Positions 1-11,473 of a stretch of 64,000 nt of DNA are shown here, piece after piece. Each line of letters begins with the position of its first letter. Positions within the stretch are counted from its first letter, which is position 1. The stretch comes from an uncultured Pelagibacteraceae bacterium. Its GTDB lineage: Bacteria > Pseudomonadota > Alphaproteobacteria > Pelagibacterales > Pelagibacteraceae. The stretch spans positions 1 through 64,000 of the forward strand of contig CACBTT010000005.1 of assembly GCA_902542235.1 (NCBI GenBank), given 5' to 3'. The notes below the pieces were generated by a model. It searched no databases, was not told where the DNA came from, and worked only from the letters and a program-made list of their open reading frames with translations. Position numbers and translations under genes: made by a program.

Positions 1-233
1 TAACAGAGACTATAGGCCATGGAGGTAATATCATTACTGGAGATTACTCAGTTGGAGCTTCGGGATTTATGGTTGAGGATGGAGAATTGACTTACCCAGT
101 AAGTGAAATAACTATAGCTGGGAATTTTAAGGAAATGTTTAAGAATATTACTTTGGCAAATGATTTAGAGATGAAGTACTCAACAAATGCTCCTACTTTG
201 TTGATTAATCAAATGACAGTAGCGGGAAAATAA
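1..233 (+). CDS. pmbA: TldE/PmbA metalloprotease-related protein, C-terminal end (partial)
   Basis: This is the 3' end of a gene that begins before the window; the frame opens at position 3 and stops at 231-233. The 76 visible residues match the C-terminus of the PmbA/TldE family: a GHGGN..TGDYS..ASGF segment, then YPVSEITIAGNFKEMF and a final MTVAGK, the same order as in E. coli PmbA. TldD and TldE form a complex that degrades or processes peptides, and TldD carries the metalloprotease site. TldE versus TldD is called from the conserved ITIAGN..DMF..I block. Its stop codon directly abuts the stop of the convergent gene on the other strand. Confidence 0.88.
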   Translation, partial: TETIGHGGNIITGDYSVGASGFMVEDGELTYPVSEITIAGNFKEMFKNITLANDLEMKYSTNAPTLLINQMTVAGK

Positions 234-912
234 TTATTGAATTTTTTTTAGTCTATATTCCCATAGACCCATTCTCTTATAAGCCACTTTTATAATCAAT
301 GCTTTTTTTTTATCGTACCATATTTCAAAATTTAATTTTTTCTCATCAGATAGATTTGGGTTGGTAGAAAAAAGTCTAAAATGTTCTACATCATATTCTT
401 TATTATAAAGTTTAATTTTTTCTTTTCCTAAAAATTGTATGTTTTGTTTTTTTACACTTCCAGATAACGGACTTATTTGTGTCTCAGTTTGTAAAATTCT
501 ATGATTCCACCAATGACCGATTATATTTTCTCTATCCGCCTCACCCTTATATGATGATCCATCAATTATAAACTTCTCTTTTTTTTCATCAAAAATTAAA
601 TTTACATATTTTCTCTTATTGTTTTGAAATGTTTCTGAGTTAAATGAAATTAATTGGTCTCCAATATATTCTTCAGTACCTCTACTATTTATAGAGAATA
701 CTGTAACACCCAATAATTTCACTTCAAAATTGGTTGTATTTTTTACAATAAATTTATTTTCTTCTTTTTTAAATGTGAAAATACTTTCTCCAATTTTTTC
801 ATCATCTTTAAATATCTCCATTTCTATATTTGAATAATTTTTATAGTGATCAGTATGTGCTTGCAAAAAAAAGAGGAGATAAAACTAACAATATTACTAA
901 GAATTTTCTCAT
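234..912 (-). CDS. DUF6134-like exported protein, frameshifted near its start
   Basis: The open frame at 866-234 begins only with a TTG codon and lacks a leader. Just upstream, an ATG at 912 opens a typical signal peptide (MRKFLVILLVLSPLFF) that runs into a stop after 20 codons. The two frames join perfectly if the run of eight T (coding strand; 865-872 on the plus strand) loses one base. This would give a leader ending LFLQA before HTDHYKN and a mature protein of about 200 residues. The mature part (FKLLGVTVFSINSRGTEEY-like pattern, IDG, GHWWNHRILQT) resembles the DUF6134 family of periplasmic proteins of unknown function. Tail-to-tail with pmbA. The family call is from remembered pattern only. 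Confidence 0.7.
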
Positions 913-991
913 TACTTCACGTTATTTTAATTAACTTCTTTGAACTTTATATAGAATTTTTACGTTTAAAAGATAAATAGTCTAAAGAATT

Positions 992-1639
992 ATGTTTTTA
1001 ACCATAAAAAATATACCCTCAAAATCTTGGAGTTCAGAAAAACCTTTAAATTTTAAACCTAAATTTAGAACTTTTTTACTTTTATGTGTTGGTTTATCTT
1101 TATTTGGGTTGGGAGAGGGTCTCTTATTAGTTTCTACTACTGGTAATTCTCCATGGTCTGTTCTTGCAGAAGGTTTATCAAACATATTAAATATTTCGAT
1201 TGGATTATCTACATTCATAATAAGTATTATTGTTTTAGGGTTTTGGTTTCCACTAAAACAAAAACCAGGAATAGGTACAATTCTAAATATTTTAATTATA
1301 GCAGCGATAATCGATTTGACACTTTTTCTTTTTGATCCTCCTTTAGCTACTTCTTCAAAATATGTTCTTGCCGTATTTTCTGTTTTGCTTGTCGGTCTAG
1401 GAAGTGGCATATACTTAATTGCAAATTTAGGCCCTGGTCCTAGAGATGGATTGATGACAGGTCTAACAAAAAAAACTCAACTTCCTATTGCTTTAATTCG
1501 AGCTACTTTGGAAATTTCAGCTGTTATATCTGGTTGGTATTTGGGAGGAACTGTTGGTTTGGGCACTATAATATTTGCATTTGGGATAGGTCCTGCTGTA
1601 GCTTTAGGAATTTATATTGTGGATAAAGTTACGAAGTAA
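992..1639 (+). CDS. YczE/YyaS-type integral membrane protein
   Basis: A 215-residue hydrophobic protein with about five to six membrane segments. It shows the YczE-family signatures: GLGEGLLLVSTTGNSPWSVLAEGLS near residues 35-60, a KPGIGTILN segment near 90, LGPGPRDGLMTGLTKKT near 145-160, and GWYLGGTVGLGTIIFAFGIGP near 181-201. Members of this family have no firm biochemical function; the Bacillus YczE protein has been linked to secondary metabolite production. An ATG at 992 gives the full family length. It stands alone, divergent from the DUF6134-like gene, and I infer nothing further about its substrate. Confidence 0.75.
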   Translation: MFLTIKNIPSKSWSSEKPLNFKPKFRTFLLLCVGLSLFGLGEGLLLVSTTGNSPWSVLAEGLSNILNISIGLSTFIISIIVLGFWFPLKQKPGIGTILNILIIAAIIDLTLFLFDPPLATSSKYVLAVFSVLLVGLGSGIYLIANLGPGPRDGLMTGLTKKTQLPIALIRATLEISAVISGWYLGGTVGLGTIIFAFGIGPAVALGIYIVDKVTK

Positions 1640-1699
1640 ATGTTTTTAGTGGACAATTAGTCGATTGTTAATACTGAATAAAAATTGTAAATATAAATC

Positions 1700-2155
1700 A
1701 TGTCTATAAAAAATTGGATGAAAGAATCAGCGAATATACTATTTGACGATAGTAAAAATGATTTAAGAGCACTTCCCAAAACTGTGAGATTACAAATATT
1801 ATTAGTTTTAAGTTTTATATGGACTACAGTATTTAGTTTATACGTATTTTCATATGCCACTTTTGCATTTGGTTGGGCAGGGACATATGTTGCTCATATA
1901 GGTTTAATATTTGCTGTTTATTATACTTTTAAACAATTTCATAGAGCTGAAGCAAAAGCTGTTAGCGTTTTTAAGACAAAAAATTTTGATCCATTTAAAA
2001 TCATGACAATTGTTTTTGTTATAGTTTTTATTTTTGTTTTTTCTAAAGGTATTGAGGTATTGACAAGAACAAACTCTTACTCAATTCCATATGACGGACC
2101 TAGTAAATCAGCATTTGAAAAGTGGCTGCCATTTACCAAAAATAAATCTGAATAA
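1700..2155 (+). CDS. Unknown membrane protein, three predicted membrane segments
   Basis: I do not recognise this 151-residue protein. It has a polar, charged N-terminus (about 30 residues), a hydrophobic segment around 32-52, another around 58-78, a basic loop containing KQFHRAEAKAVSVFKTKNFDP, and a third hydrophobic stretch around 101-117. The C-terminus is polar. Codon use resembles its neighbours and it is preceded by an independent 60-bp gap, so it looks like a genuine gene. It converges on typA with only 8 bp between stops. No motif suggests catalysis. Confidence 0.65.
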   Translation: MSIKNWMKESANILFDDSKNDLRALPKTVRLQILLVLSFIWTTVFSLYVFSYATFAFGWAGTYVAHIGLIFAVYYTFKQFHRAEAKAVSVFKTKNFDPFKIMTIVFVIVFIFVFSKGIEVLTRTNSYSIPYDGPSKSAFEKWLPFTKNKSE

Positions 2156-2163
2156 TAATTTTT

Positions 2164-3990
2164 TTAAGAAGCTTCTGATAATTTAGAGAGCTTTTTTCTC
2201 TCGTGAGGATCAAGCACAGCTTTTCTTAATCTGCATGAATTTGGAGTAATTTCTAGTGCTTCATCAGAATTTAACATGCTCAATTGTTCAGCAATAGACA
2301 TCTTTCTAACTGGAGTTAAAACAACATTTTCGTCTGTTCCTTGTGTCCTCATATTTGTAAGTTTTTTACCTTTCATGACATTTATAATCATATCACCAGG
2401 TTTAGGTGACAATCCTACAATCATACCCGAATAAACTGGATCGTTATGAGTAACAAACATTTCTCCTCTTGCCTGTAGATTATAAATTGCAAATGCTACT
2501 GCCTTTCCTTGTTCCATAGAAATTAATGCGCCATTTCTTCTGCCTTCCATATCTCCCTCAAATTTTCCATAAGAATGGAATATTCTGTTTATTACCCCTG
2601 TTCCTTTAGTTAGAGTAAGAAATCTACTGGTGTATCCCATTAAACCTCTAGTTGGTGCATGAAAGATTAATCGTTTTTTATTTTTTCCAGTATCTTTAAG
2701 ATCTATTAACTTTCCTTTCCTTTTGTTCATCGAGTCAATAACTTTTGAGGAGAACTCTTCGTCAAGATCCATAGTAATTTCTTCAATAGGTTCTAATTTT
2801 TCACCATTTTCATTTTTTTGAAATAAAACTCTAGGAGGGCTTACTGTCATTTCAAATCCTTCACGTCTCATTTGTGTTAATAATATTTCTAACATTAATT
2901 CGCCTCTTCCACTTATTTCAAATGAGTCTTTGTTTTCATTTTCTGAAAAAGAAATTCCGACATTATTCTGAGCCTCTTGAACTAACCTCTCTCTAATTTG
3001 AGTACTTGTAAGTTTTTTACCTTCTGTTCCAGCTAATGGAGAACTATTTACTGTAATTTTAATAGACATCGTTGGAGGATCAATTGGTGTTGCTTGGATT
3101 GGTGTATCTACCTCAGTATCACATATGGTATCAGCAACATTTGCTTTTTCTAATCCAGCGATAACTACAATATCTCCAGCTTCGCCAACTTCTATTGGTA
3201 CTTTTTTAGTCCCCTCGTATCTAAATATTTTAGTCAACCTTCCCTCATCAACTTTCTCTCCATCAAGATTAATTGCCTTAATTTGTTGATTTGCTTTTGC
3301 AGTACCTTGAGAAATTCTACCAACTAAACTTCTACCCAAAAAACTATCTGCATATAAAAGAGTCGAAAGCATTGCAAAAGGCTTGGACTTGTCAAATTCT
3401 GCTGGTTTAATATGATCTATTACTAAATCTAATAATGGATTTAAATTCTCTCTTGGACCATCTATTTCATTTGATGCCCAACCAGATCTTCCACTTGCGT
3501 AAATAACTGGAAAATCTAATTGCTCTTCATTGGCATCTAAGCTCACAAATAAGTCAAAAGTCTCATTTAAAACTTCATCTGCCCTTTGGTCAGCTTTGTC
3601 TAATTTATTAATAACCACTATTGGTTTAAGGCCTTGTTTAAGTGCTTTAGCTAATACAAATTTAGTTTGAGGCATTACCCCTTCGGCTGAATCTATTAAC
3701 AATAATGCACCATCAGCCATACTAAGAACTCTTTCAACTTCTGCAGCAAAATCTCTGTGTCCAGGTGTATCAATAATATTAATTCTAGAATCTTTCCAAT
3801 TTATGGAAGCTGGTTTGGCAAGAATTGTAATACCTCTTTCCTTTTCTAGTTCGCCAGAGTCCATCAGTCTCTCATCAACAACTTCATTTTCTCTAAAAGA
3901 ACCACTCTGTTTCATTAAGTTATCAATCAAAGTAGTCTTGCCATGGTCAACATGAGCAATTATGGTGATATTACGTATTGATGTTGTCAT
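2164..3990 (-). CDS. typA: Translational GTPase TypA/BipA
   Basis: A 608-residue protein, the usual TypA length. G1 is AHVDHGKT at residues 12-19, the G3 motif DTPGH follows near 73, and the G4 motif NKLD near 128. EF-Tu-like domain II, then EF-G-like domains and the TypA-specific C-terminal region (RGLMGYTSRFLTLTKGTG; RTQGTDENV; SCRLRKAVLDP) follow in order. TypA binds ribosomes and acts in ribosome assembly and stress or cold adaptation; its C-terminal domain is unique to the family. The gene follows groEL on the same strand but is separated by a strong hairpin terminator, so it is probably transcribed separately. Confidence 0.97.
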   Translation of the reverse strand: MTTSIRNITIIAHVDHGKTTLIDNLMKQSGSFRENEVVDERLMDSGELEKERGITILAKPASINWKDSRINIIDTPGHRDFAAEVERVLSMADGALLLIDSAEGVMPQTKFVLAKALKQGLKPIVVINKLDKADQRADEVLNETFDLFVSLDANEEQLDFPVIYASGRSGWASNEIDGPRENLNPLLDLVIDHIKPAEFDKSKPFAMLSTLLYADSFLGRSLVGRISQGTAKANQQIKAINLDGEKVDEGRLTKIFRYEGTKKVPIEVGEAGDIVVIAGLEKANVADTICDTEVDTPIQATPIDPPTMSIKITVNSSPLAGTEGKKLTSTQIRERLVQEAQNNVGISFSENENKDSFEISGRGELMLEILLTQMRREGFEMTVSPPRVLFQKNENGEKLEPIEEITMDLDEEFSSKVIDSMNKRKGKLIDLKDTGKNKKRLIFHAPTRGLMGYTSRFLTLTKGTGVINRIFHSYGKFEGDMEGRRNGALISMEQGKAVAFAIYNLQARGEMFVTHNDPVYSGMIVGLSPKPGDMIINVMKGKKLTNMRTQGTDENVVLTPVRKMSIAEQLSMLNSDEALEITPNSCRLRKAVLDPHERKKLSKLSEAS

Positions 3991-4039
3991 TTGCGCGTTC
4001 TTATATATTCAAAATATTTTTTTTCAATTCAAAAAAAAA

Positions 4040-4062
4040 GGGCAGTAAAAACTGCCCTTTTT
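4040..4062 (-). terminator. Intrinsic terminator after groESL (bidirectional shape)
   Basis: A perfect 7-bp GC-rich stem, GGGCAGT at 4040-4046 paired with ACTGCCC at 4051-4057, has a 4-nt loop. A-rich sequence lies on one side and a T run on the other, so it can end transcripts from either direction. It lies 31 bp past the groEL stop and 50 bp before the typA start. The flanking AATTC..GAATT bases could lengthen the stem. Confidence 0.9.
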
Positions 4063-4088
4063 GAATTTTTTCTTGAGTAAAATTGGTA

Positions 4089-5756
<1,668 letters not shown>

Positions 5757-5763
5757 TTATTAA

Positions 5764-6057
5764 TTATTTACCTGTTGCAATACCCATAATGTCAGATTCT
5801 TTCATTATGCTGTACTCTTTACCATCAATTTTAACTTCTGTTCCTGACCACTTACCGAATAAAACTTTATCACCAACTTTAACGTCCATAGGTATTAGTT
5901 TTCCATCTTCAGTTTTTGCACCTCCGCCAACAGCAACAACTTTACCTTCTTGAGGTTTTTCTTGAGCTGTATCTGGAATAATTATGCCACCAGCAGTTTT
6001 TTCGCTGCTATCTAAAACTTCTATTAAAACTCGGTCATGTAACGGTTTAAACTTCAT
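5764..6057 (-). CDS. groS: 10 kDa co-chaperonin GroES
   Basis: A 97-residue GroES with the classical start [12 protein letters not shown], the mobile-loop region [20 protein letters not shown] near residues 19-38, and the [20 protein letters not shown] block near the C-terminus. It caps GroEL rings. It is the first gene of the groES-groEL operon; an AAGGAG ribosome site lies 7 nt upstream and a heat-shock-like promoter lies about 30-55 bp upstream of the ATG. Diverges from the HAD gene at 6180. Confidence 0.98.
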   Translation of the reverse strand: MKFKPLHDRVLIEVLDSSEKTAGGIIIPDTAQEKPQEGKVVAVGGGAKTEDGKLIPMDVKVGDKVLFGKWSGTEVKIDGKEYSIMKESDIMGIATGK

Positions 6058-6083
6058 ACGAATTCTCCTTTAAATTAGCAGTC

Positions 6084-6112
6084 ATATAGAGACATATTTA
6101 ATAATTTTCAAG
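6084..6112 (-). promoter_or_regulatory. Heat-shock (RpoH-like) promoter of groESL
   Basis: Reading toward groES there is CTTGAA (plus-strand 6107-6112), a 17-bp spacer, then CTATAT (6084-6089). This agrees with the alphaproteobacterial RpoH pattern CTTGAA-N17-CYTATNT as I remember it. The -35 hexamer is one half of a perfect 14-bp palindrome, TTCAAGATCTTGAA (6107-6120). No CIRCE element (TTAGCACTC-N9-GAGTGCTAA) is present in the 122-bp gap. Function is inferred from sequence and position. Confidence 0.65.
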
Positions 6113-6179
6113 ATCTTGAATAAAAATTATGGTCTAAAAAACCCAAGAATAATGCATATTTTTAAGCTATACCTCAAGT

Positions 6180-6995
6180 ATGCCCCAAAACTTAGACAAA
6201 GATGGATTAAGATCTAAAATAAATAGTTACGAATTATTTTTTATCGACATATGGGGAGTGATTCACAACGGACTACAAATTTTTGAGGATTCTATCGAAG
6301 TATTAGAAAATTTAAAAAAAAATAATAAAGAGTTTGTATTACTTACTAATGCTCCAAGACCAAATTCTACAGTTATTGATTTTTTAAAAAAAATAGGACT
6401 CAAAAAATATTATGAAGATGTATACACCTCAGGAGAAGCTTCATTAAAATATTTAATGGAAAATTTTCTAAATGCAAAATTTTATCATATTGGACCACCA
6501 AGAGATTTTGACTTATTTAAAAGATTTGAACAAAATAAAGTTAGTAATATTAGTCAAGCTGATTATCTTATTTGTACAGGGTTATTTGAAGATCATAAGA
6601 CAAAACTTGAATATTATAAAAATTTACTTCAGAAATTTTCAAATAAAAAATTTGTGTGTACTAATCCAGACCTAATTGTTGATAGAGGAGATGTTAGAGA
6701 GTTTTGCGCTGGATCAGTTGCAAAAATATTTGAGGAAATTGGTGGGAAAGTAATTTACTTTGGAAAACCTTATCCTCCAGTTTATAATTTATCTGCTAAC
6801 ATAAATGGTAAAAATGTTTTATGTATCGGAGATAATATGAATACAGATATAAAAGGAGCTAATATTCAAAATTTTGACAATTTGTTAATAACGAGTGGTA
6901 TACATAAAAAAGAATTAAGTAGTTTAAATATTGATAAATTAGAAAAAAAATATGGAGTGAGTGTGAATTACACTCAAACAAAATTAAAATGGTGA
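6180..6995 (+). CDS. HAD superfamily hydrolase, subfamily IIA (TIGR01459-like)
   Basis: A 271-residue HAD phosphatase. Motif I is FIDIWGVIHNG near residues 21-31 with the nucleophile aspartate, motif II is LLTNAPRP near 54-61, and motif III/IV lies in GKPYPPVYN and CIGDNMNTDIKGAN near 196-228. The IDxWGVIHNG signature and length match the alphaproteobacterial TIGR01459 group, related to sugar-phosphate and nucleotide phosphatases (NagD-like); the substrate is unknown. First gene of a plus-strand run; it overlaps ribF by 7 nt, suggesting translational coupling and possibly a role near flavin or nucleotide metabolism. Confidence 0.85.
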   Translation: MPQNLDKDGLRSKINSYELFFIDIWGVIHNGLQIFEDSIEVLENLKKNNKEFVLLTNAPRPNSTVIDFLKKIGLKKYYEDVYTSGEASLKYLMENFLNAKFYHIGPPRDFDLFKRFEQNKVSNISQADYLICTGLFEDHKTKLEYYKNLLQKFSNKKFVCTNPDLIVDRGDVREFCAGSVAKIFEEIGGKVIYFGKPYPPVYNLSANINGKNVLCIGDNMNTDIKGANIQNFDNLLITSGIHKKELSSLNIDKLEKKYGVSVNYTQTKLKW

Positions 6996-7915
6996 ACAAA
7001 ATTAAAATTTATAAAAATTTTGAGATTTTAAAAAAACATCAAAATGCCATGATACTAATTGGTAATTTCGATGGATTACACTTAGGCCATCAAAAATTAT
7101 TCAAAGAAGCAAAAAGATATAAAAAAAAATATAATTCTAAAATTGGAGTGGTGACATTTGATCCAATACCAAAAATGTACTTTAATAAAAGTATTACGAA
7201 TTATCGACTTTCAAATCTTAATCAAAAAAGCAGATATTTTAGTGATTATAATGTTGATTTTTTAATAAATAAAAAATTTGATAAAAAATTCTCTAAAATA
7301 TCTTGTCATAATTTTATTAAAAATATTTTATGCAAAAAGTTAAGCGCAGATTATATTTTTGTTAGTAATAATTTTAGATTTGGAAATAAGAGAGAGGGGG
7401 ACGTAAATCTATTAAAAAAACTTCAAAAGAAATATGATTATAAATTAATTAACCCAAAACCATTATATAAAAAAAATAAAATTATTTCTTCAACATTAAT
7501 AAGAAAATTAATCGAAAATGGTAATTTAAAAATTGCAAATCAACTTTTATCTAGAAATTGGTCAATAGAAGGTGTCGTTGAAAAGGGTAGAATGATGGGA
7601 AGAAAAATTGGTTTTCCGACGTGCAACATAAATATAAAAAACTATGTAATACCAAAAGTAGGAGTTTATGCAGTTGATGTTTATATCGAAAAAAACAGAA
7701 AAAAGATCAAAGGAATAGCAAATATTGGTTATAGGCCTACTTTTAATCAAAAAAAATTATTATTAGAGGTAAATTTATTTAAATTTTCTGGAAATCTTTA
7801 TAATAAAAATCTAACTATTAATTTTACAAAATTTATTAGAGGAGAAACCAAATTTAAAAATATTGACGCTTTAAAAAAACAGATAAAGAAAGATATTAAA
7901 ATTGCCAAAAGATAA
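6989..7915 (+). CDS. ribF: Bifunctional riboflavin kinase / FMN adenylyltransferase
   Basis: A 308-residue RibF. The N-terminal nucleotidyltransferase half has IGNFDGLHLGHQKLF near residues 24-38 and SSTLIRKLIENG near 170-181. The C-terminal riboflavin kinase half begins at GVVEKGRMMGRKIGFPTCNI near 192-211. The enzyme converts riboflavin to FMN and FMN to FAD. The ATG lies inside the end of the HAD gene (7-nt overlap) and ileS begins 6 bp downstream, the common ribF-ileS-lspA arrangement. It is very rich in lysine, as expected from the AT-rich codon bias. Confidence 0.95.
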   Translation: MVNKIKIYKNFEILKKHQNAMILIGNFDGLHLGHQKLFKEAKRYKKKYNSKIGVVTFDPIPKMYFNKSITNYRLSNLNQKSRYFSDYNVDFLINKKFDKKFSKISCHNFIKNILCKKLSADYIFVSNNFRFGNKREGDVNLLKKLQKKYDYKLINPKPLYKKNKIISSTLIRKLIENGNLKIANQLLSRNWSIEGVVEKGRMMGRKIGFPTCNINIKNYVIPKVGVYAVDVYIEKNRKKIKGIANIGYRPTFNQKKLLLEVNLFKFSGNLYNKNLTINFTKFIRGETKFKNIDALKKQIKKDIKIAKR

Positions 7916-7921
7916 AATATC

Positions 7922-10675
7922 ATGAGCAAGGAACATATAAATCTACCTAAAACAAAATTCTCAATGAAGGCAAATTTGCCAAACAAGGAGCCAAATTACA
8001 TTGAATTTTGGAAGAAAATTGACCTGTACAATTTGTTAAGAAAAAAAAGTAAAGGGCAAGAAAAATTTGTGCTTCATGATGGGCCTCCATATGCAAATGG
8101 AAATATTCATATGGGTACCGCTTTGAATAAAATTTTAAAAGACATAATTACAAAATTTCATCAAATGGATGGAAAGGACTCAGTTTATGTTCCTGGATGG
8201 GATTGCCATGGGTTGCCTATCGAGTGGAAAATTGAAGAACGATATAAAAAGAATAAAAAAAATAAAAATGATGTTCCAATAATTGAATTCAGAAAAGAAT
8301 GTAGGGAGTTTGCAAACAAATGGATAGATGTTCATAAAGGAGAATTTACAAGACTTGGGGTAATTGGTGATTGGGAAAACTACTATTCAACAATGTCATT
8401 TGATGCTGAAGCTCAAATAGTCAGAGAACTTGGAAAATTTCTTAAAGAAGGAAGCCTTTATAGAGGTTACAAGCCAGTTCTTTGGTCTACTGTTGAAAAA
8501 ACAGCTTTAGCTGATGCTGAGGTTGAATACATGGATCATGTTTCAGATACAATTTATGCAGCATTCAATGTTAAATTTTCAAATTTAGATATAATTAAAG
8601 GTGCTGACGTAATAATTTGGACTACAACTCCTTGGACTATTCCTGCAAATAAAGCATTAGCTTACAATGCTAGTCTTAAATATGTATTGCTTGAAATTAA
8701 TGATAACAAAAATTTTATTGATAGAAAAATAATAATTGCAAAGGACCTATTGGAACCTTTTAAAAAAGATACCTCTATAGAAAATATTAAAGTTTTAAAC
8801 GAATTTTTAGGAAAAGATTTAAATGGAACTATTTGCAGTCATCCATTTTCTAAAATGGAATATAATTATGATATTCCTATGCTTGAGGCTAATTTTGTCA
8901 CTACTGAACAAGGAACAGGTATCGTGCACTGCGCTCCAAGCCATGGACCAGATGACTTCAATCTTTGTTTAAATAATAATATCAAAGCAATTGAAACAGT
9001 TGATGGTGATGGAAAATATACAAGTGAAATTAAACTTTTTGAAGGTTTACATATTTTTAAGGCTAATAACTTAATTATAGAAAAATTAGATGAACAAAAA
9101 AATTTAGTAACAAATGGAAAACTAACTCACTCTTATCCTCATTCTTGGAGATCAAAAGCTCCACTAGTTCATAGGGCAACGCCACAATGGTTTATATCAA
9201 TGGAAAGTCACGGGTTAAGAGATAAAGCATTAAAAGCTATCGATAAAACAGATTTTTATCCTTCCAAAGGAAAAGAAAGAATAAAATCAATGATTGAAAC
9301 TAGACCAGACTGGTGTGTATCAAGACAAAGAGTTTGGGGTGTGCCACTACCAATTTTTATTTCAAAAAAAACTGGCGATGTTTTAGTTGATGATGAAGTA
9401 TTTGAAAATATTGCAAAAATTTATGAAAAAGAAGGTTCTGATTGTTGGTTTAATGATGATTATCAGATCTTTCTTGGAGACAAGTATAAAGCAGAAGATT
9501 ATGAAAAATTATCAGACATAGTTGAAGTTTGGTTTGACAGTGGGTCCACCCACTCTTTTGTTTTAGAGAAAAGAGACGACCTCAAATGGCCAGCATCTAT
9601 GTATTTAGAGGGCTCAGATCAACATAGAGGATGGTTTCACTCCTCATTACTTGAATCATGTGGAACAAGAGGAGTCGCTCCATTTGAAAGCATTCTTTCT
9701 CATGGTTTTGTTGTAGATGGAAAAGGTCTAAAAATGTCAAAGTCAACAGGTAACGTTATTGCTCCACAAGATATATTAAAAAAATATGGAGCTGATATAT
9801 TAAGAATTTGGGTTGCATCTTCAAATTATGCTGAAGATTTAAGAATAGATTATTCAATTTTAGATCAACACGCTGATTCTTATAGAAAAATTAGAAATAC
9901 ATTTAGATATCTGTTAGGAAATATTCAAGATCAATACGAAAATCTTGATCTAGAAAAAGTTAAATTTGAAAACTTTGATTCTCTTGAAAAATTTATGCTT
10001 CATAGAATTTATACAATAAATGAGAATTTTAAAAATAATTTTAAAGTTTATAACTTCCATAATTTATACAAAGAATTACTAAATTTTTGCACAGTTGAGC
10101 TTTCTGCTTTTTATTTCGATATCAGGAAAGATACTCTATATTGTGACGCTTTAAATTCTGATAAAAGAAAGAATTGTATCACACTTTTAAATATTATTTT
10201 GCAGTGTCTCCTAAAATGGTTTGCTCCAATACTATCATTTACAACTGAAGAAATTTATCAACTAGTTAAAAAGGAAAAAGATAGCCAAAGTATCCATTTA
10301 CAAAATTTTGTTTTAGTGCCAGGATCTTGGAGCAATGAAGAACTTAGCTCAGATTGGGATTATGTTAAAAAAATTAGAGATGAGGCAAATATTTCAATAG
10401 AGAATATGAGGGCCGAAAAGTCAATTGGTTCAAGTTTAGAAGCAACAATTGAGATAAAATTAAATAAAGAATTTTACGATAAGGCAAAAAATATTAATTT
10501 TTCTGAAATTTGTATAACCTCATCTGCCTCTGTAATCAAAGATGAAAATTTAAAAAATAGTATTGATGTAGTTGCAAAAAAGGCCCAAGGAAATAAATGT
10601 CCTATTTGTTGGAAAATTTTTGAAACGAGTTGTGAAAGACCAAATTGTGGACTTTTAAATACTAATGGGAAATGA
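7922..10675 (+). CDS. ileS: Isoleucyl-tRNA synthetase
   Basis: A 917-residue class I synthetase. The HIGH-type motif is NIHMG at residues 61-65 after DGPPYANG, and KMSKS lies at 604-608 within [14 protein letters not shown]. The editing domain contains [14 protein letters not shown] near 238-251. A C-terminal zinc-binding segment, CPICW..CERPNCG near 892-910, is the bacterial IleS type. It charges tRNA-Ile with isoleucine. It lies between ribF (6-bp gap) and lspA, which starts 11 bp inside its end. Confidence 0.98.
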   Translation: MSKEHINLPKTKFSMKANLPNKEPNYIEFWKKIDLYNLLRKKSKGQEKFVLHDGPPYANGNIHMGTALNKILKDIITKFHQMDGKDSVYVPGWDCHGLPIEWKIEERYKKNKKNKNDVPIIEFRKECREFANKWIDVHKGEFTRLGVIGDWENYYSTMSFDAEAQIVRELGKFLKEGSLYRGYKPVLWSTVEKTALADAEVEYMDHVSDTIYAAFNVKFSNLDIIKGADVIIWTTTPWTIPANKALAYNASLKYVLLEINDNKNFIDRKIIIAKDLLEPFKKDTSIENIKVLNEFLGKDLNGTICSHPFSKMEYNYDIPMLEANFVTTEQGTGIVHCAPSHGPDDFNLCLNNNIKAIETVDGDGKYTSEIKLFEGLHIFKANNLIIEKLDEQKNLVTNGKLTHSYPHSWRSKAPLVHRATPQWFISMESHGLRDKALKAIDKTDFYPSKGKERIKSMIETRPDWCVSRQRVWGVPLPIFISKKTGDVLVDDEVFENIAKIYEKEGSDCWFNDDYQIFLGDKYKAEDYEKLSDIVEVWFDSGSTHSFVLEKRDDLKWPASMYLEGSDQHRGWFHSSLLESCGTRGVAPFESILSHGFVVDGKGLKMSKSTGNVIAPQDILKKYGADILRIWVASSNYAEDLRIDYSILDQHADSYRKIRNTFRYLLGNIQDQYENLDLEKVKFENFDSLEKFMLHRIYTINENFKNNFKVYNFHNLYKELLNFCTVELSAFYFDIRKDTLYCDALNSDKRKNCITLLNIILQCLLKWFAPILSFTTEEIYQLVKKEKDSQSIHLQNFVLVPGSWSNEELSSDWDYVKKIRDEANISIENMRAEKSIGSSLEATIEIKLNKEFYDKAKNINFSEICITSSASVIKDENLKNSIDVVAKKAQGNKCPICWKIFETSCERPNCGLLNTNGK

Positions 10676-11159
10676 AAAATTAAATAAACTTCTTATAGGT
10701 TTTGTATTTTTAGTTGTTTGTTTTGCTTTAGATAGGCTATCAAAAATTTATATTTTAAATATTTTAAATAATGAGGGACAAGTTGATTTCTATGTAAATC
10801 AATTCTTAAATATTTATTTGGTTTGGAATACAGGGATAGGATTTGGTTTATTTTCATCAGAAGATAAACTTTTCTATAATATCATTACTGCAATTATAGT
10901 CATTATAAACTTAGTAATATTGTATTTCGCTTTCATTGAAACAAAAATTAAATCTTTTTTTTTAATGATAATATTAGGAGGTTCCCTAGGTAACTTGTTT
11001 GACAGAGTTTATTACAGAGCTGTTCCAGATTTTATAGATTTAAATTATGAAGGATATCACTGGTTTATCTTTAACGTTGCTGATATATTCATAAGTATTG
11101 GGATTATATGTCTTATTTTAAGCGAGATTTTGAATTATAAATCAAAAAATGAAAAATAA
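10665..11159 (+). CDS. lspA: Prolipoprotein signal peptidase (signal peptidase II)
   Basis: A 164-residue protein with four predicted membrane helices. The two aspartyl-protease motifs are visible: [18 protein letters not shown] near residues 108-125 and [11 protein letters not shown] near 133-143. LspA removes signal peptides from lipid-modified prolipoproteins in the inner membrane. It overlaps the ileS end by 11 bp and its own stop overlaps the start of a small lipoprotein gene by 11 bp, so its neighbour is a likely substrate. Confidence 0.97.
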   Translation: MGNEKLNKLLIGFVFLVVCFALDRLSKIYILNILNNEGQVDFYVNQFLNIYLVWNTGIGFGLFSSEDKLFYNIITAIIVIINLVILYFAFIETKIKSFFLMIILGGSLGNLFDRVYYRAVPDFIDLNYEGYHWFIFNVADIFISIGIICLILSEILNYKSKNEK

Positions 11160-11469
11160 TAAATTTATAACTATTTTGACTGTTGTATTAGTCTTTTTAA
11201 TTACCTCATGTGGAGGTGTTCGAGAAGCTCTGGAAGGACAAAAAAGATCGAATGAATCTGATGAATTTTTAGTTAAAAAGAAAAATCCTCTACAAATGCC
11301 ACCAGATATAGATAAAATGCCAGAACCAGGAGATGGTATTAATTCATCCGAAGATGACAGTGATCAAGATATCAAAAAAATACTTAAATTAAAAAATCCA
11401 AAAGATAATAAACAATCAAACGCAACGGATTCTGACATCATTAAGAATATTCTAGAAAAAATTCAATAA
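11149..11469 (+). CDS. Small lipoprotein, DUF3035/BamF-like
   Basis: A 106-residue protein with a lipoprotein signal peptide; the lipobox is LITSC with the modified cysteine near residue 21. After a short spacer comes [24 protein letters not shown] near 38-61, which resembles the DUF3035 core (D-E-F-V-x-x-x-x-P-L-x-x-P-P). This family includes the BamF subunit of the outer-membrane assembly complex in Caulobacter and commonly follows lspA in alphaproteobacteria. The rest is acidic and low-complexity. Overlaps lspA by 11 bp; pgi begins 4 bp after its stop. Confidence 0.75.
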   Translation: MKNNKFITILTVVLVFLITSCGGVREALEGQKRSNESDEFLVKKKNPLQMPPDIDKMPEPGDGINSSEDDSDQDIKKILKLKNPKDNKQSNATDSDIIKNILEKIQ

Positions 11470-11473
11470 TTCT

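Noticed and set aside
982-1410. 142-residue open frame on the minus strand
   Set aside because: Antisense to the clear YczE-like gene; composition and residues (many P, K, T) look like a shadow and no ribosome site or motif supports it.
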